Positions 37,038 to 45,864 of a DNA stretch of 64,000 nucleotides are shown piece after piece. Position numbers and translations under genes: made by a program. The stretch is from Pseudomonas cavernae (GTDB taxonomy: Bacteria; Pseudomonadota; Gammaproteobacteria; Pseudomonadales; Pseudomonadaceae). Location of the stretch: the NCBI RefSeq assembly GCF_003595175.1, contig NZ_CP032419.1:992001-1056000 (forward strand), read 5' to 3'. The notes below the pieces were generated by a model that had not been told where the DNA came from, did not search any database, and worked only from the letters and a program-made list of their open reading frames with translations. How positions within the stretch are numbered: the first letter of the stretch is position 1; the number at the start of each line of letters is the position of its first letter.

Positions 37038-38752
37038 GCCGGCTCCGGGTTCAACCAGTGCAAGGCCTTCTCGCGCGCCTGTTGCAGGTTGCGGACGAAG
37101 GCCAGCAGGCCGTCGGCGCGCTGCACCCCGGCGCGCCGCAACTTCAGGCGCACCTGCGCGGTGGTGCCGACCAGAATCAGGCCGATGCCCTGCTGACGGT
37201 AATCGCGCAACACGTTGTCCAGCGCCGCCAGGGCGGTCATGTCCAGCAGCGGCACCGCGCTCATCTCCACCACCACGACTTTCACTTCCGGGTTGAAGCG
37301 GCGCAGCACGCTCAGCGCTTTTTCCGCGGCGCCGAAAAACAGCGGGCCGCGGATGGCATAGGCCTGCACATGTGCGGGCAGGTCGTGGAGCTCCCGATAC
37401 AGGCGCTTGGGCAATTCGGCGGTATCGGTCAGGTCGCTGATGCGCTTGATGAACAGGCCGGCCGCCAGCAGTAGGCCGACGCCCACCGCCAGGACCATGT
37501 CGAACAGCACGGTGAGCGACAGACAGGTCAGCAGCACCAGCACGTCGTTGCGCGGGGCGATGCGCAGGGTGTGCAGCACATGGCGGGCCTCGCTCATGTT
37601 CCACGCCACCATCAGCAGCAGGGCCGCCAGCGCGGCCATCGGCAGATAGCTGAACAGCGGCGCGAGCAGCAGAATGGCGACCAGCACCACGCCGGCATGG
37701 ATGATCGCCGCCAGCGGCGAACAGGCGCCGGCGCGGATGTTGGCGGCGCTGCGAGCGATGGCGGCAGTGGCGGTGATGCCGCCGAACAGCGGGGCGGCCA
37801 GATTGCCCAGGCCCTGGCCGAGCAGTTCGGCGTTCGGTTCGTGCTTGCTGCCGGTCATGCCGTCGCCAACCACGGCGCACAGCAGCGATTCGATGGCGCC
37901 GAGGATGGCGATGGCGAAGGCCGGGGAGAGCAGTTGGCGAAACAGCTCGAAGGACAGGCGTAGCGGCTGACCGTTAGCGTCGGGCAGCTGCCAGGGCCAG
38001 GCCAGGCTCGGCAGGAAGGGAGGGATGCCGGCATGGGTCACGCCGTCGAGGCTGTAGCTGAAGCGTTCGCCGAGGGTCGCCACCGGCAGGCCGCTGCGCT
38101 CCAGCAGCAGGCCGAACAGCGCGCCGACCGCGAGGGCGACTAGGTGCCCTGGCACCTTAGGCACCCAGCGCGGCCAGAGGATCAGCACCGCCAGGCAGAC
38201 CAGCGCCACCAGGGCATCGCCGGCATGGGCACTGGGCAGGGCCAGCGCCAGCGCCTGCAACTGCTCCACATAGTTCTGCGGCTGGCCGCCCGGCTGCAGG
38301 CCGAGCAGGTCCTTGAGCTGCAGAGTGGCGATGACGATGCCGATGCCGGCGGTAAAGCCCAGCGTCACCGGATAGGGGATGAACTGGATCAGCTTGCCGG
38401 CGCGCAGCAGGCCGAGGCTGATGAGGATCAGCCCGGCCAGCATGGTGCACAGCAGCAGGCCGCCGAGGCCGAACTGCTGGGTGATCGGCAGCAGGATCAC
38501 CACGAACGCGGCAGTCGGGCCGCTGACGTTGAAGCGCGAGCCGCCGGTCAGGGCGATCAGCGGGGCGGCGATCAGCACCGTGTACAGGCCATGCTGCGGC
38601 GCCACCCCGACGGCGATCGCCAGGGCCATGGCCAGGGGAATGGCGATGATGCCGACGGTAAGGCCGGCACTGATATCGCCGCGCAGGGCGCTCCAGCCAT
38701 AACCGGCGCGCAGCACCTGGCGCCAGGCGGCGAACAGCGGTGGCAGAGTCAT
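37004..38752 (-). CDS. SulP-family anion transporter with STAS domain (DauA-like)
   Basis: A 582-residue transporter. The N-terminal domain (to about 430) has 10-14 membrane segments with SAGLTVGIIAIPLAMALAIAVG and GGSRFNVSGPTAAFVV, the SulP signature. The C-terminal STAS domain (about 450-560) has VQAYAIRGPLFFGAAEKAL and MSAVPLLDMTALAALDNV. The closest described relatives carry C4-dicarboxylates, sulfate or bicarbonate. ATG 38752 (MTLPPLFAAWRQVLRAGY) is preferred over an in-frame extension. The 3' end runs antisense into the WbuC gene. Substrate is not determinable here. Confidence 0.88.
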   Translation of the reverse strand: MTLPPLFAAWRQVLRAGYGWSALRGDISAGLTVGIIAIPLAMALAIAVGVAPQHGLYTVLIAAPLIALTGGSRFNVSGPTAAFVVILLPITQQFGLGGLLLCTMLAGLILISLGLLRAGKLIQFIPYPVTLGFTAGIGIVIATLQLKDLLGLQPGGQPQNYVEQLQALALALPSAHAGDALVALVCLAVLILWPRWVPKVPGHLVALAVGALFGLLLERSGLPVATLGERFSYSLDGVTHAGIPPFLPSLAWPWQLPDANGQPLRLSFELFRQLLSPAFAIAILGAIESLLCAVVGDGMTGSKHEPNAELLGQGLGNLAAPLFGGITATAAIARSAANIRAGACSPLAAIIHAGVVLVAILLLAPLFSYLPMAALAALLLMVAWNMSEARHVLHTLRIAPRNDVLVLLTCLSLTVLFDMVLAVGVGLLLAAGLFIKRISDLTDTAELPKRLYRELHDLPAHVQAYAIRGPLFFGAAEKALSVLRRFNPEVKVVVVEMSAVPLLDMTALAALDNVLRDYRQQGIGLILVGTTAQVRLKLRRAGVQRADGLLAFVRNLQQAREKALHWLNPEPAQANSERIQAK

Positions 38753-38880
38753 AGTCCTTCCCCCAGACAATTGCCGGCAGTATAGGTGGCAGAGCCTGGC
38801 CCGTGGCGTCGACTCTGGTCGGCTGTCGGCGGGGCAAACCCGCATGCTAGAGTGCGCCGCTGAGTTGCTCGGAGCCGAAG

Positions 38881-39369
38881 ATGTTTACCTCGCCCCCTTT
38901 CCTCGCCGGCCTGCTGCTGGCCATCAGCCTACCGCTGGCCGCCGCGGACAGCCGCCCCCTGCACGCGCAGTTCCTGCCGCCCGACGACTTCTCCCTGCGC
39001 CAGGAGCAGCCGGAGTTGCAGCAGCTGTTGCAGATCACCGAGTACGCGGTGGTGGTCGGCAGCCAGCGTCAGTCCAACCAGCAACCGATCCCCATCTCCT
39101 CGCCACTGCTGTTGCGGCTGAAGGGCAAGCCGCTGAACCAGGGCGCCAATGTCAGCCAGGTGCTGATTCACTTCGATGGCGAGGCGAAAAGCCAGAAGAA
39201 GCCCAGCTACGACCCCAAGACTCGGATACTCAGCCTGAACTATCCGCTGGCCCAGTACCGGGTGCTGATCGACCTGCTGCGCCACGAGCGGGTGTACTGT
39301 CAGTTCCTCAGCTACCCCAACGGCCATGTCTGGGCCGACCTGCATACCGGCACGCAGCGCGCGCGTTGA
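38881..39369 (+). CDS. Exported hypothetical protein
   Basis: A 162-residue protein with a signal peptide (about 1-22, ending PLAAA) and no lipobox. The mature part is soluble, Gln-rich at first (RQEQPELQQLLQ), then mixed, with a single Cys near the end (VYCQFLSY). It is divergent from the SulP gene and sits 66 bp before a PA4642-type gene. The likely location is periplasmic. I do not recognise a family. Confidence 0.75.
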   Translation: MFTSPPFLAGLLLAISLPLAAADSRPLHAQFLPPDDFSLRQEQPELQQLLQITEYAVVVGSQRQSNQQPIPISSPLLLRLKGKPLNQGANVSQVLIHFDGEAKSQKKPSYDPKTRILSLNYPLAQYRVLIDLLRHERVYCQFLSYPNGHVWADLHTGTQRAR

Positions 39370-39435
39370 GCCGCGCAGGGGCGTGGGGGTAAACTGCGCG
39401 CCCGAAGTTATCCGGTCAGTGGGTGGGAGTGAGCG

Positions 39436-39723
39436 ATGCGCAAAGACAAGAAGCAGGTGATTGGCGAAGAGATCGGCGACGAACAGATCAAGCTGTTCCT
39501 CGCAGTGGAGCCGGGCGATGACACGCCGCCGTCGCTGCACAAGCTGATCAAGGCTTATCGTGGTCTGCGCATCGACGACTTCGAGCGTTTCGTCGCCTTC
39601 TTCGTCGAAGCCGGCTACGACCTGAACGCCACGGATGCTCAGGGCCAGGACTTCATCGCCCTGATCCAGGACCAGCGCCAGGCCGAGCCCTATATCGAAG
39701 TGGTCAAAGCCGCCCGCGGTTAA
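39436..39723 (+). CDS. PA4642-family small protein
   Basis: A 95-residue soluble protein, MRKDKKQVIGEEIGDEQIKLFLAVEPGDDTP... It has an acidic/basic mix and an EIGDEQIKLFL segment. The body (KLIKAYRGLRIDDFERFVAFFVEAGYDLNATD) is compact helical. I match it from memory to the conserved pseudomonad family named after PA4642, whose function is unknown. A clear terminator follows its stop. Confidence 0.8.
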   Translation: MRKDKKQVIGEEIGDEQIKLFLAVEPGDDTPPSLHKLIKAYRGLRIDDFERFVAFFVEAGYDLNATDAQGQDFIALIQDQRQAEPYIEVVKAARG

Positions 39724-39736
39724 GTCGCAATTCCTT

Positions 39737-39767
39737 TAAAAAGCCCGCGCATAGCCGCGGGCTTTTT
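39737..39767. terminator. Rho-independent terminator
   Basis: AAAAAGCCCGCG and CGCGGGCTTTTT pair around CATAGC, with A and T tracts on both sides. It follows the PA4642-type gene. Confidence 0.9.
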
Positions 39768-39821
39768 GCTTTACGGCTCCTAAACTGGGCGTTCCAGTCT
39801 TTGCTTTGCCGGGAGGTCCGT

Positions 39822-40226
39822 ATGCAAGTTCAACCCTACCTGTTCTTCGACGGTCGCTGCGAAGAGGCTATGGCGTTCTATGCCCAGGCCATAGGCGCCG
39901 AAACCACCTTCCTGATGCGCTTCAAGGAGGCGCCGCCGGGTCAAGGTGAAGGATGCGCGAACATGGACCCGGAAAAAATCATGCACGCCAACCTGCAGAT
40001 CGGCGACAGCCAGTTGATGCTGTCCGACGGTTCTCCTCCGGGCACGGCATTCACCGGCTTCAGCCTCTCGGTCAGCGCCGCCACGGCGCAGGAGGCCGAG
40101 CAGCGCTTCAACGCCCTGGCCGCAGGCGGTCAGGTGACCATGCCGCTGCAGAAAACCTTCTGGGCCCAGGCCTTCGGCATGTTAGTCGACCGTTTTGGCG
40201 TGAGCTGGATGGTCAATTGCGAGTAA
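39822..40226 (+). CDS. VOC-family (PhnB-like) protein
   Basis: A 134-residue protein of the glyoxalase/dioxygenase fold, PhnB/YjdN type. It starts MQVQPYLFFDGRCEEAMAFY and holds HANLQIGDSQLMLSDG and LQKTFWAQAFGMLVDRFGVSWMVN, all typical of this family. GGGAGG lies six bases before ATG 39822. Enzymatic function is not established for most members. It is a single-gene unit between two terminators. Confidence 0.87.
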   Translation: MQVQPYLFFDGRCEEAMAFYAQAIGAETTFLMRFKEAPPGQGEGCANMDPEKIMHANLQIGDSQLMLSDGSPPGTAFTGFSLSVSAATAQEAEQRFNALAAGGQVTMPLQKTFWAQAFGMLVDRFGVSWMVNCE

Positions 40227-40240
40227 CAGTTGCAGGCATA

Positions 40241-40268
40241 AAAAAACCGCCCAGGAGGGCGGTTTTTT
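40241..40268. terminator. Bidirectional terminator between VOC gene and mqo
   Basis: AAAAAACCGCCC and GGGCGGTTTTTT pair around AGGA. It lies between two convergent genes and has T tracts in both directions. Confidence 0.92.
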
Positions 40269-40286
40269 ATTTCAGCGGCCAGTGTT

Positions 40287-41801
40287 TCAGACGCTGGTGG
40301 CGGCCACGTCGCGCTTGGCCGTCAGTTGCAGACGCTCGTCGCTGCACGCGCTGATCTCGCGGTACAGCGTCGCATCGGCTTCCAGCACCTTCTCGCGGGC
40401 CGGGAAGATTTCCGCCAGCTTGCCGGCCCATTCGCTGCGCGCCTTGCCGGCGAAGCAGCGTTCGATCAGTTCGAGCATGATCGACACGGTCACCGAAGCG
40501 CCCGGCGAAGCTCCGAGCAGGGCGGCGATGGAGCCGTCCTCGGCCGCCACCAGTTCGGTACCGAACTGCAGGATGCCGCCTTTCTGCGGGTCCTTCTTGA
40601 TGATCTGCACGCGCTGACCGGCGATTTCCAGGCGCCAGTCTTCGGCCTTGGCCTCGGGGTAGAACTTGCGCAGGGCGTCCAGGCGCTGCTCTTCGGACTG
40701 CAGCACTTCCTTGATCAGATAGCGGGTCAGGTCCAGGTTGTCGCGCGCCACTGCCAGCATCGGACCGAGGTTGCCCGGGCGGACCGACAGCGGCAGGTCG
40801 AGGAACGAGCCGTGCTTGAGGAACTTGGTGCTGAAGCCGGCGTACGGCCCGAACAGCAGGGAGGTCTTGCCGTCCACCACGCGGGTGTCCAGGTGCGGCA
40901 CGGACATTGGTGGTGCGCCGACTTCGGCCTGGCTATAGACCTTGGCCTGGTGCCGCTTGACGATCTCCGGGTTGTCGCAGCGCAGCCACTGGCCGCTCAC
41001 CGGGAAGCCGCCGAAGCCTTTGCTTTCTGGAATGCCGGACATCTGCAGCAGCGGCAGGGCGCCACCGCCGGCGCCGAGGAACACGAAGCGCGCTTGTACC
41101 TCACGGGCCTGGCCGCTCTGGGTGTCCTTGATGCTGACGCGCCAGCCGTTGTCGCTGCGCTGCAGGCCGACGACCTTCTGGTTGCACTTGACCTCGGCAG
41201 CGCTCTGCTTGTTCAGATAGTCGAGCAGCTGGCCGGTCAGGGCACCGAAGTTGACGTCGGTGCCGCCGAGCACGCGGGTCGCGGCGATCGGCTCGTCGGT
41301 CGAGCGGCCCGGCATCATCAGCGGCATCCACTCGGCCATGGTGGCGCGTTCTTCGGTGTATTCCATCTCGGTGAAGGCATGGTGCTTGCGCATCGCCTCG
41401 AAACGGGTCTTGAGGAAGCGGATGCCCTTGTCGCCACGCACGAAGCTCAGGTGCGGAATTGGGTTGATAAAGGCTTTCGGTGGGCCAAAGGAGCCTTTGC
41501 CGATCAGGTAGGACCAGAACTGCTTCGACACCTCGAACTGGGTGTTGATATGCACGGCCTTCTTGATCTCGACCGAACCGTCCGCCGCTTCCGGCGTGTA
41601 GTTCAGCTCGCACAGGCCGGCGTGGCCGGTGCCGGCGTTGTTCCAGGGGTTCGAGCTTTCGACCGCTCCGGATTCCTGCAGCTCGACGATTTCCAGTTTC
41701 ATGCTGGGGTCGAGCTCTTTCAGCAGCACGGCCAAGGTGGCACTCATGATGCCGGCACCTACCAGCACCGCGTCCACGGTTTCCAAATCGTTTTGCGCCA
41801 T
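40287..41801 (-). CDS. mqo: Malate:quinone oxidoreductase
   Basis: A 504-residue peripheral membrane flavoprotein oxidising malate to oxaloacetate and passing electrons to quinone. The FAD motif is [19 protein letters not shown], and [53 protein letters not shown] and [21 protein letters not shown] are diagnostic. ATG 41801 ([17 protein letters not shown]) is preferred. A longer version would need a TTG start 33 bp upstream. The N-terminus has no signal peptide, consistent with attachment to the inner face. Confidence 0.95.
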   Translation of the reverse strand: MAQNDLETVDAVLVGAGIMSATLAVLLKELDPSMKLEIVELQESGAVESSNPWNNAGTGHAGLCELNYTPEAADGSVEIKKAVHINTQFEVSKQFWSYLIGKGSFGPPKAFINPIPHLSFVRGDKGIRFLKTRFEAMRKHHAFTEMEYTEERATMAEWMPLMMPGRSTDEPIAATRVLGGTDVNFGALTGQLLDYLNKQSAAEVKCNQKVVGLQRSDNGWRVSIKDTQSGQAREVQARFVFLGAGGGALPLLQMSGIPESKGFGGFPVSGQWLRCDNPEIVKRHQAKVYSQAEVGAPPMSVPHLDTRVVDGKTSLLFGPYAGFSTKFLKHGSFLDLPLSVRPGNLGPMLAVARDNLDLTRYLIKEVLQSEEQRLDALRKFYPEAKAEDWRLEIAGQRVQIIKKDPQKGGILQFGTELVAAEDGSIAALLGASPGASVTVSIMLELIERCFAGKARSEWAGKLAEIFPAREKVLEADATLYREISACSDERLQLTAKRDVAATSV

Positions 41802-42117
41802 TTGTTTCGCCACACTCTTGTGAAGTAGATACAACCCGTTTTTTCACGCTCTTTTGGAGTCGTGAACCTCAAAGGTTCGTGTGCGGCCGGGGCGCTGTCG
41901 GCACCTGAGCGGCGTTGTGCGCCAGCGGTGAAGACAGTCGGCAACCGGTGGGGGCAGCACGAAGTGGGCGACTCTCTGTGGGGCGAAGCGAAGCCGGTGC
42001 AGAGCGCATCGGCGTGGAGGCGGGGCCCGATCAGGAGACGTCCTTATAATCGGGGCGCGATTATAACGGTGAAATAGGCAAAGTTGGGCGTTTGCCGAGA
42101 CTTTTCTTTGCCGTCGG
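41802..42117. other. 316-bp intergenic region upstream of mqo
   Basis: No convincing gene. It holds the leader and presumably the promoter of mqo (minus strand). A small inverted repeat GAACCT-CAA-AGGTTC lies at 41864-41878, a possible operator or hairpin. No terminator with a T tract is seen. Confidence 0.5.
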
Positions 42118-42351
42118 TCAAGCCGTCAGCGGCGCGCGCTGCGGGGGTGGCGGGCTAGCCGGCTGAGGGCGGGCATTGGCCGGCAGCGGGCGCTGCAGCC
42201 AGGCGAGACGGCATTCGCCGACGGCCACCCAGTCGCTGCCCGGTGGCGCGGTGCGGGACTGGCGCAGCGCCCGGCAGATGCCCTGGGCATCCAGCAGGGC
42301 ATAGCTGCGCATGGGGTGGGGCCGGCGAAACAGCAGCTGCAGCAGGGACAT
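42118..42351 (-). CDS. Small hypothetical protein
   Basis: A 77-residue protein, MSLLQLLFRRPHPMRSYALLDAQG..., with a globular-looking N-terminal 50 residues (SDWVAVGECRLAWLQRPLP) and a Pro/Ala-rich tail. No strong ribosome binding site is visible before ATG 42351, and the frame stays open 31 codons upstream. I recall similar short proteins in other pseudomonads, but I cannot confirm this. It is divergent from yajG. Confidence 0.5.
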   Translation of the reverse strand: MSLLQLLFRRPHPMRSYALLDAQGICRALRQSRTAPPGSDWVAVGECRLAWLQRPLPANARPQPASPPPPQRAPLTA

Positions 42352-42520
42352 GGTCGGGCTCGGCAGGGGCGTCTGCCGAGGGTTATCCCATGCCGGCGTG
42401 ACAGGGGTGTGACAGGAACCCGTACGCGGCGATTGGGTCAACATGCTCAGCGCTGTGAGACGCCGGTGGCACTGGTATACTGCCGCCGATTTTTACGCCC
42501 GGTCACCCTATTCTGGAGAG

Positions 42521-43111
42521 ATGAGCATGTTGCATCGCCTGTTGCTTGGTTTGATCGCTGTCACCGGCCTGACGCTGGGCGGTTGTGCCCTCAGCCCGCA
42601 ACAACTGAGCCCGCAACCGAAACTGACCTCATCGCTCGTCGCCGTGGGTCACGGCCAGCCGGTAGTGGTGCGGGTGGTCGATGGCCGGCCTTCGCCGTCG
42701 CTCGGCACCCGCGGCGGTCTGTATGCGGAAACCAGCGCCATCACCGTTTCCAGTGCCGATATCGTGCCCAAGCTGCAGGCCCAGGCCGAGGCCGCGGTGC
42801 GTCTGCTTGGCTTCACGCCGACACCGAACGCCTATAACGCGCCGCAACTGACCCTGACCCTGGCCGAACTGAAATACCAGTCGCCGAAAGACAACCTGTA
42901 CGTCACCGAGGCGAACATTAGCGCGTCGATCCGTGCCGACGTGCAGAACGCCACCCGCCGCTACAGCGGCCGTTACGGGGCCTCGCTGAATCAGCGCTTC
43001 GGCACCGCGCCGAACGAGCAGACCAACACCAAACTGGTGGGCGATGTGCTCAGCGACGCGCTGACCCGTGCGTTCAAGGACCCGACCATCGGTCAGCTAC
43101 TGATGCAGTGA
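42521..43111 (+). CDS. yajG: YajG-family lipoprotein
   Basis: A 196-residue lipoprotein with signal peptide and lipobox TLGGC (Cys22). The mature protein has VVVRVVDGRPSPSLGTRGG, LTLTLAELKYQ and VGDVLSDALTRAFKDPTIGQLL, the pattern of the YajG family (E. coli 192 residues), outer-membrane lipoproteins of unknown role. GGAGAG stands five bases before ATG 42521. A bidirectional terminator follows. Confidence 0.88.
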   Translation: MSMLHRLLLGLIAVTGLTLGGCALSPQQLSPQPKLTSSLVAVGHGQPVVVRVVDGRPSPSLGTRGGLYAETSAITVSSADIVPKLQAQAEAAVRLLGFTPTPNAYNAPQLTLTLAELKYQSPKDNLYVTEANISASIRADVQNATRRYSGRYGASLNQRFGTAPNEQTNTKLVGDVLSDALTRAFKDPTIGQLLMQ

Positions 43112-43127
43112 GTCATGGCGCCTTACG

Positions 43128-43155
43128 AAAAAGCCTGGTTTGACCGGGCTTTTTT
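43128..43155. terminator. Terminator after yajG
   Basis: AAAAAGCCTGGT and ACCGGGCTTTTTT pair with one mismatch around a TTG loop. It is placed between the convergent yajG and the small minus-strand gene. Confidence 0.85.
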
Positions 43156-43166
43156 GTGCATGAAAT

Positions 43167-43373
43167 TCAGCTTGCCGCGTCATACAGGAGCGGCTGGGAC
43201 AGGCCGGTGCGCGGATCGGTCTCCGGCCAGTCGTAATGCTCGTGGCCGCCGAGGGCGCAGTACACCAGCCAGTTGCGATCCTGCACGTTGAAGGCCAGGG
43301 CGTCGATCAGCGCTTCCTGCTCTTCGCTGTGGGCGATGCGGTAGAGATGATCCTGGTTGTGGGCATGCAACAT
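43167..43373 (-). CDS. Small conserved hypothetical protein
   Basis: A 68-residue protein, MLHAHNQDHLYRIAHSEEQEALIDALAFNV..., ending TDPRTGLSQPLLYDAAS. It has a good ribosome binding site (CAGGAG) before ATG 43373. It is His- and acid-rich with one Cys (VYCALGGHEHYDWPE). No family recognised. The His-rich C-terminal half (GHEHYDW) could bind metal, but this is speculation. Confidence 0.65.
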   Translation of the reverse strand: MLHAHNQDHLYRIAHSEEQEALIDALAFNVQDRNWLVYCALGGHEHYDWPETDPRTGLSQPLLYDAAS

Positions 43374-43589
43374 GTTCGGCTCCTGTCGGATAGGGGACGC
43401 CAGAGTGCCGGGCGGGCGTGACAGGGCGGTGACAACGGTTGGCAAGCGGCCCGACATTCGTCGGAATCGCCCGCTGCCGGGTTACCGCTCGGGTAGACTG
43501 CGCCGCCATATACTGGCCGCCGGTTCAACGCTGGCTTGTGCTTTCCGAGGTAGCGCGGTACCCACCGTTTTACCCCTGAGCGGAGTTCG

Positions 43590-43877
43590 ATGATGTCGCT
43601 ACAGGTGCTCTGGAGCCTCTTACAGGCTCATCCCGCCCAATCGATCAACAGCCTGGCGCTGTTCTTCGCCATCGCCGGCAGCTGGCTGCTGCTCGCCACC
43701 CGCCTGCGCGAGCGCCGTGCCTTGGCGCGTCTGGCCGCCGACAGCGAGTTGCAGGCGCTGGAGGAGGCTTCGCTGCTGGATGAACGCACCCTGCGCATCA
43801 ACCGCTTCTTCAGCGCCTTCGGCTGGTTGTGCCTGGCGCTGGCGTTGCTGGTGTCCGCGGTCAGCACCCAGCTCTGA
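43590..43877 (+). CDS. Small inner-membrane protein of unknown function
   Basis: A 95-residue protein with two hydrophobic segments (about 20-37, LALFFAIAGSWLLLATRL, and about 73-92, FGWLCLALALLVSAVSTQ) separated by a charged loop, so probably a hairpin in the inner membrane with the charged loop in the cytoplasm. CGGAG precedes the ATG. A second in-frame ATG follows immediately. The long palindromic element copy B begins directly after its stop codon. Confidence 0.7.
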   Translation: MMSLQVLWSLLQAHPAQSINSLALFFAIAGSWLLLATRLRERRALARLAADSELQALEEASLLDERTLRINRFFSAFGWLCLALALLVSAVSTQL

Positions 43878-44018
43878 GAACCTGTCTCGGATCTGCTGCG
43901 CGTCGGCGATACGGCGTTAAAAACAGTCTCAGAATGCTCATTTACAACTTGTAAACTGCGCTTCTTCGACTGTTTTTGCCTTGTCTCGCTCTAGCTCGCG
44001 AGATCCGAAAAAGGTTAT
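43878..44018 (+). repeat. Long palindromic element, copy B
   Basis: A short form of about 140 bp. Left arm CTCGGATCT pairs with AGATCCGA, and AAAAACAGTC pairs with GACTGTTTTT. In copies A and E the same positions read CTACGATCT/AGATCGTA and AAAACGGCT/AGCCGTTTT, so both arms changed together. The centre reads TTTACAACTTGTAAA. It starts on the base after the previous gene's TGA. Confidence 0.85.
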
Positions 44019-44040
44019 GAGGCGCTGATCGCGCAGACAA

Positions 44041-44068
44041 GAACGGCGACCCGAGGGTCGCCGTTTTG
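44041..44068 (+). terminator. Rho-independent terminator after copy B
   Basis: CGGCGACCC and GGGTCGCCG pair as a perfect nine-base-pair stem with a two-base loop, followed by TTTTG. It is oriented with the upstream plus-strand gene. Confidence 0.8.
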
Positions 44069-44097
44069 CGTTAGAACCTACTCAGGAGAACAGGTTC

Positions 44098-45261
44098 TTA
44101 CAGCTCCAGCCCGGCCTTGATCCGGTACTGGTTCCGCACCGGATTGGCGTATTGCAGGATCAGGTAGGGGCGCTGCTCGGTCGGGCAGGCGTCCAGGCGT
44201 TTCTGCCATTCGCGTTGCGCGGCGGCCAGCTCGGCGGCGGGGAACAGCTCGGCGGCGCTCGGCACCGCCAGCGCCGGATCGCGCTCGCTCCACTGGGCAT
44301 AGGCCAGGTAGTGCACCGGGAACAGCCGGTAGCTGGTGAGGATCTGCCGATCAATGTCCTGGGCCAGCTGCTTGGCGTCCTCCGCCGGTGCGCTGAGCGG
44401 CGCGCAGAAGCTGATGTGCACCCGGCCCTTGTAGCCGGTGATGCCGAGGGCAATGCTCTGGTCGTCCTCGCCCGGCACCTTGGTGTAGCTGCCGGTGCTG
44501 GCGCGGATATACAGCTCGCGGGCCTTGGCCTGGTCGCAGGGATCGTATTCGTAGCTGATCGACACCGGGGTGAGTTTCAGCTCGCCGATCACCGCGGCGA
44601 ACGGCTCGTCCTTGCGGCTCATGTGGAACATCTTGAGGATCGCCGAATCGGTGCGGTCGTCACCGTCTTTGGCGCGTCCCTCGGCCTGGGCGATCCATAC
44701 CGATTCACCATCCGCGCGGATCGAATGATTGATGTAGGCCGACAGCAGCTGGAAGGCCGCCAGCTTGTCGCGGCGGTTGCTCAGCGAACGGTGCACGATG
44801 AAGCTCTTGTTCAGGCGCATCAGGTCGCTGACGAAGGGCTTCTGCAGCAGGTTGTCGCCGATGGCGATGCGCGGGGTCGGCAACCCGGCGTGGTACACCG
44901 CGTAGTTGACGAAGGCCGGGTCCATGACGATATCGCGGTGGTTGGCGAGGAACAGGTAGGCGCTGCCGGCCTGCAACTGTTCGACGCCGGAATAGCTGAT
45001 GCCGTCGGTGGCGCGTTCGATGGTGCGGTCGACGTAGGGCTCGACCTTGTCCTGCAGTTTGACCACCGAATCGATGCCGTTGAACTCGCGACGCAGGCGA
45101 TGAGCTATAAGAGGTTTAAGCAGCCAGCCGAACGATCCGGCCAGGCGCGGAAAGCGGAAGTGCGTGATGATGTCGAGGAAGGCCTGATCCGCCAGCAGGC
45201 GCGCCAGCACGGCCGGGACTTCGGCATCGGCGTAGGGTCGGATGGCATCGAATTCGCCCAT
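44098..45261 (-). CDS. Glycerol-3-phosphate/lysophosphatidate-type acyltransferase family protein
   Basis: A 387-residue protein of the PlsC/PlsB acyltransferase superfamily. The catalytic motif is NHRDIVMDP (N-H-x4-D variant, about residues 107-115) in AYLFLANHRDIVMDPAFVNY. Later blocks include RLNKSFIVHRSLSNRR and WIAQAEGRAKDGDDRTDSAILKM, which match motif II and III positions. No signal peptide, so cytoplasmic or membrane-associated. The precise acyl acceptor is unknown. It is divergent from the CPxCG protein gene. Confidence 0.78.
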   Translation of the reverse strand: MGEFDAIRPYADAEVPAVLARLLADQAFLDIITHFRFPRLAGSFGWLLKPLIAHRLRREFNGIDSVVKLQDKVEPYVDRTIERATDGISYSGVEQLQAGSAYLFLANHRDIVMDPAFVNYAVYHAGLPTPRIAIGDNLLQKPFVSDLMRLNKSFIVHRSLSNRRDKLAAFQLLSAYINHSIRADGESVWIAQAEGRAKDGDDRTDSAILKMFHMSRKDEPFAAVIGELKLTPVSISYEYDPCDQAKARELYIRASTGSYTKVPGEDDQSIALGITGYKGRVHISFCAPLSAPAEDAKQLAQDIDRQILTSYRLFPVHYLAYAQWSERDPALAVPSAAELFPAAELAAAQREWQKRLDACPTEQRPYLILQYANPVRNQYRIKAGLEL

Positions 45262-45371
45262 CTTGTTCTCTTGTTGTGAATGCAGGGATGAAGGAAGCAG
45301 GAGAAAATGCCCCTAGGACGGGGTCGAAAATAGACCGGCGAGTATACGTCAAAGTCACAGGAGCGGCCGTG

Positions 45372-45554
45372 ATGCTGGAAGTGCAAGCCTATCAATGCCC
45401 CTACTGCAGCGAGTGGGTGGAGGCTCTGCTCGACCTCTCGGGCGGCGACCAGCAGTACATCGAGGACTGCCCGGTGTGCTGCCAGCCGATTGTCTTCGAC
45501 CTGCGCACCGACGGCGTGGACTGGTCTTTGGACGTGCGCGCGGAGAATGACTGA
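45372..45554 (+). CDS. CPxCG-motif cysteine-rich zinc protein
   Basis: A 60-residue protein with two Cys pairs, CPYCSEWVEALLDLSGGDQ and EDCPVCCQPIVFDL, giving a probable single zinc ribbon. This matches the CPxCG cysteine-rich family, whose function is unknown. ATG 45372 is chosen. The in-frame upstream extension crosses the intergenic region. Its stop overlaps the start of the DUF2007 gene (TGATG), so the pair is coupled. Confidence 0.82.
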   Translation: MLEVQAYQCPYCSEWVEALLDLSGGDQQYIEDCPVCCQPIVFDLRTDGVDWSLDVRAEND

Positions 45555-45814
45555 TGCAGCGAATCTATGAGCCGCAGGATCTGATCGAGGCCGAGTTGCT
45601 GGTCGGCATGCTCGCCAGCGAGGGGGTCGAGGCACATCTCACCGGCGGCCATCTGCTCGGCGCGGTGGGCGAACTGCCGATCGGTGGCCTGCTCGGCCTG
45701 CTGGTGGTCAACGAGCAGGCCGAGCGCGCGCGCGGCCTGATCGCCGCGTACAATGCCGCCCAGCCGCTGCCGGGCGACGAACCCGAGAGTTTCCCCGGCG
45801 TGCTGCTCTGCTGA
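45554..45814 (+). CDS. DUF2007 domain protein
   Basis: An 86-residue protein, MQRIYEPQDLIEAELLVGMLASEGVEAHLTG..., the ferredoxin-like DUF2007 (putative signal-transducing) fold, with GAVGELPIGGLLGLLVVNEQAERARGLI as its conserved core. It is translationally coupled to the zinc-ribbon gene upstream. I recall the same pairing in other pseudomonads. No enzymatic residues are evident. The SRAP gene follows 50 bp later. Confidence 0.85.
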   Translation: MQRIYEPQDLIEAELLVGMLASEGVEAHLTGGHLLGAVGELPIGGLLGLLVVNEQAERARGLIAAYNAAQPLPGDEPESFPGVLLC

Positions 45815-45864
45815 GGCCGTTCCGGCCATCCGTCTTTCCCTGTTTAGAAGAGTTCTGCCCGCCC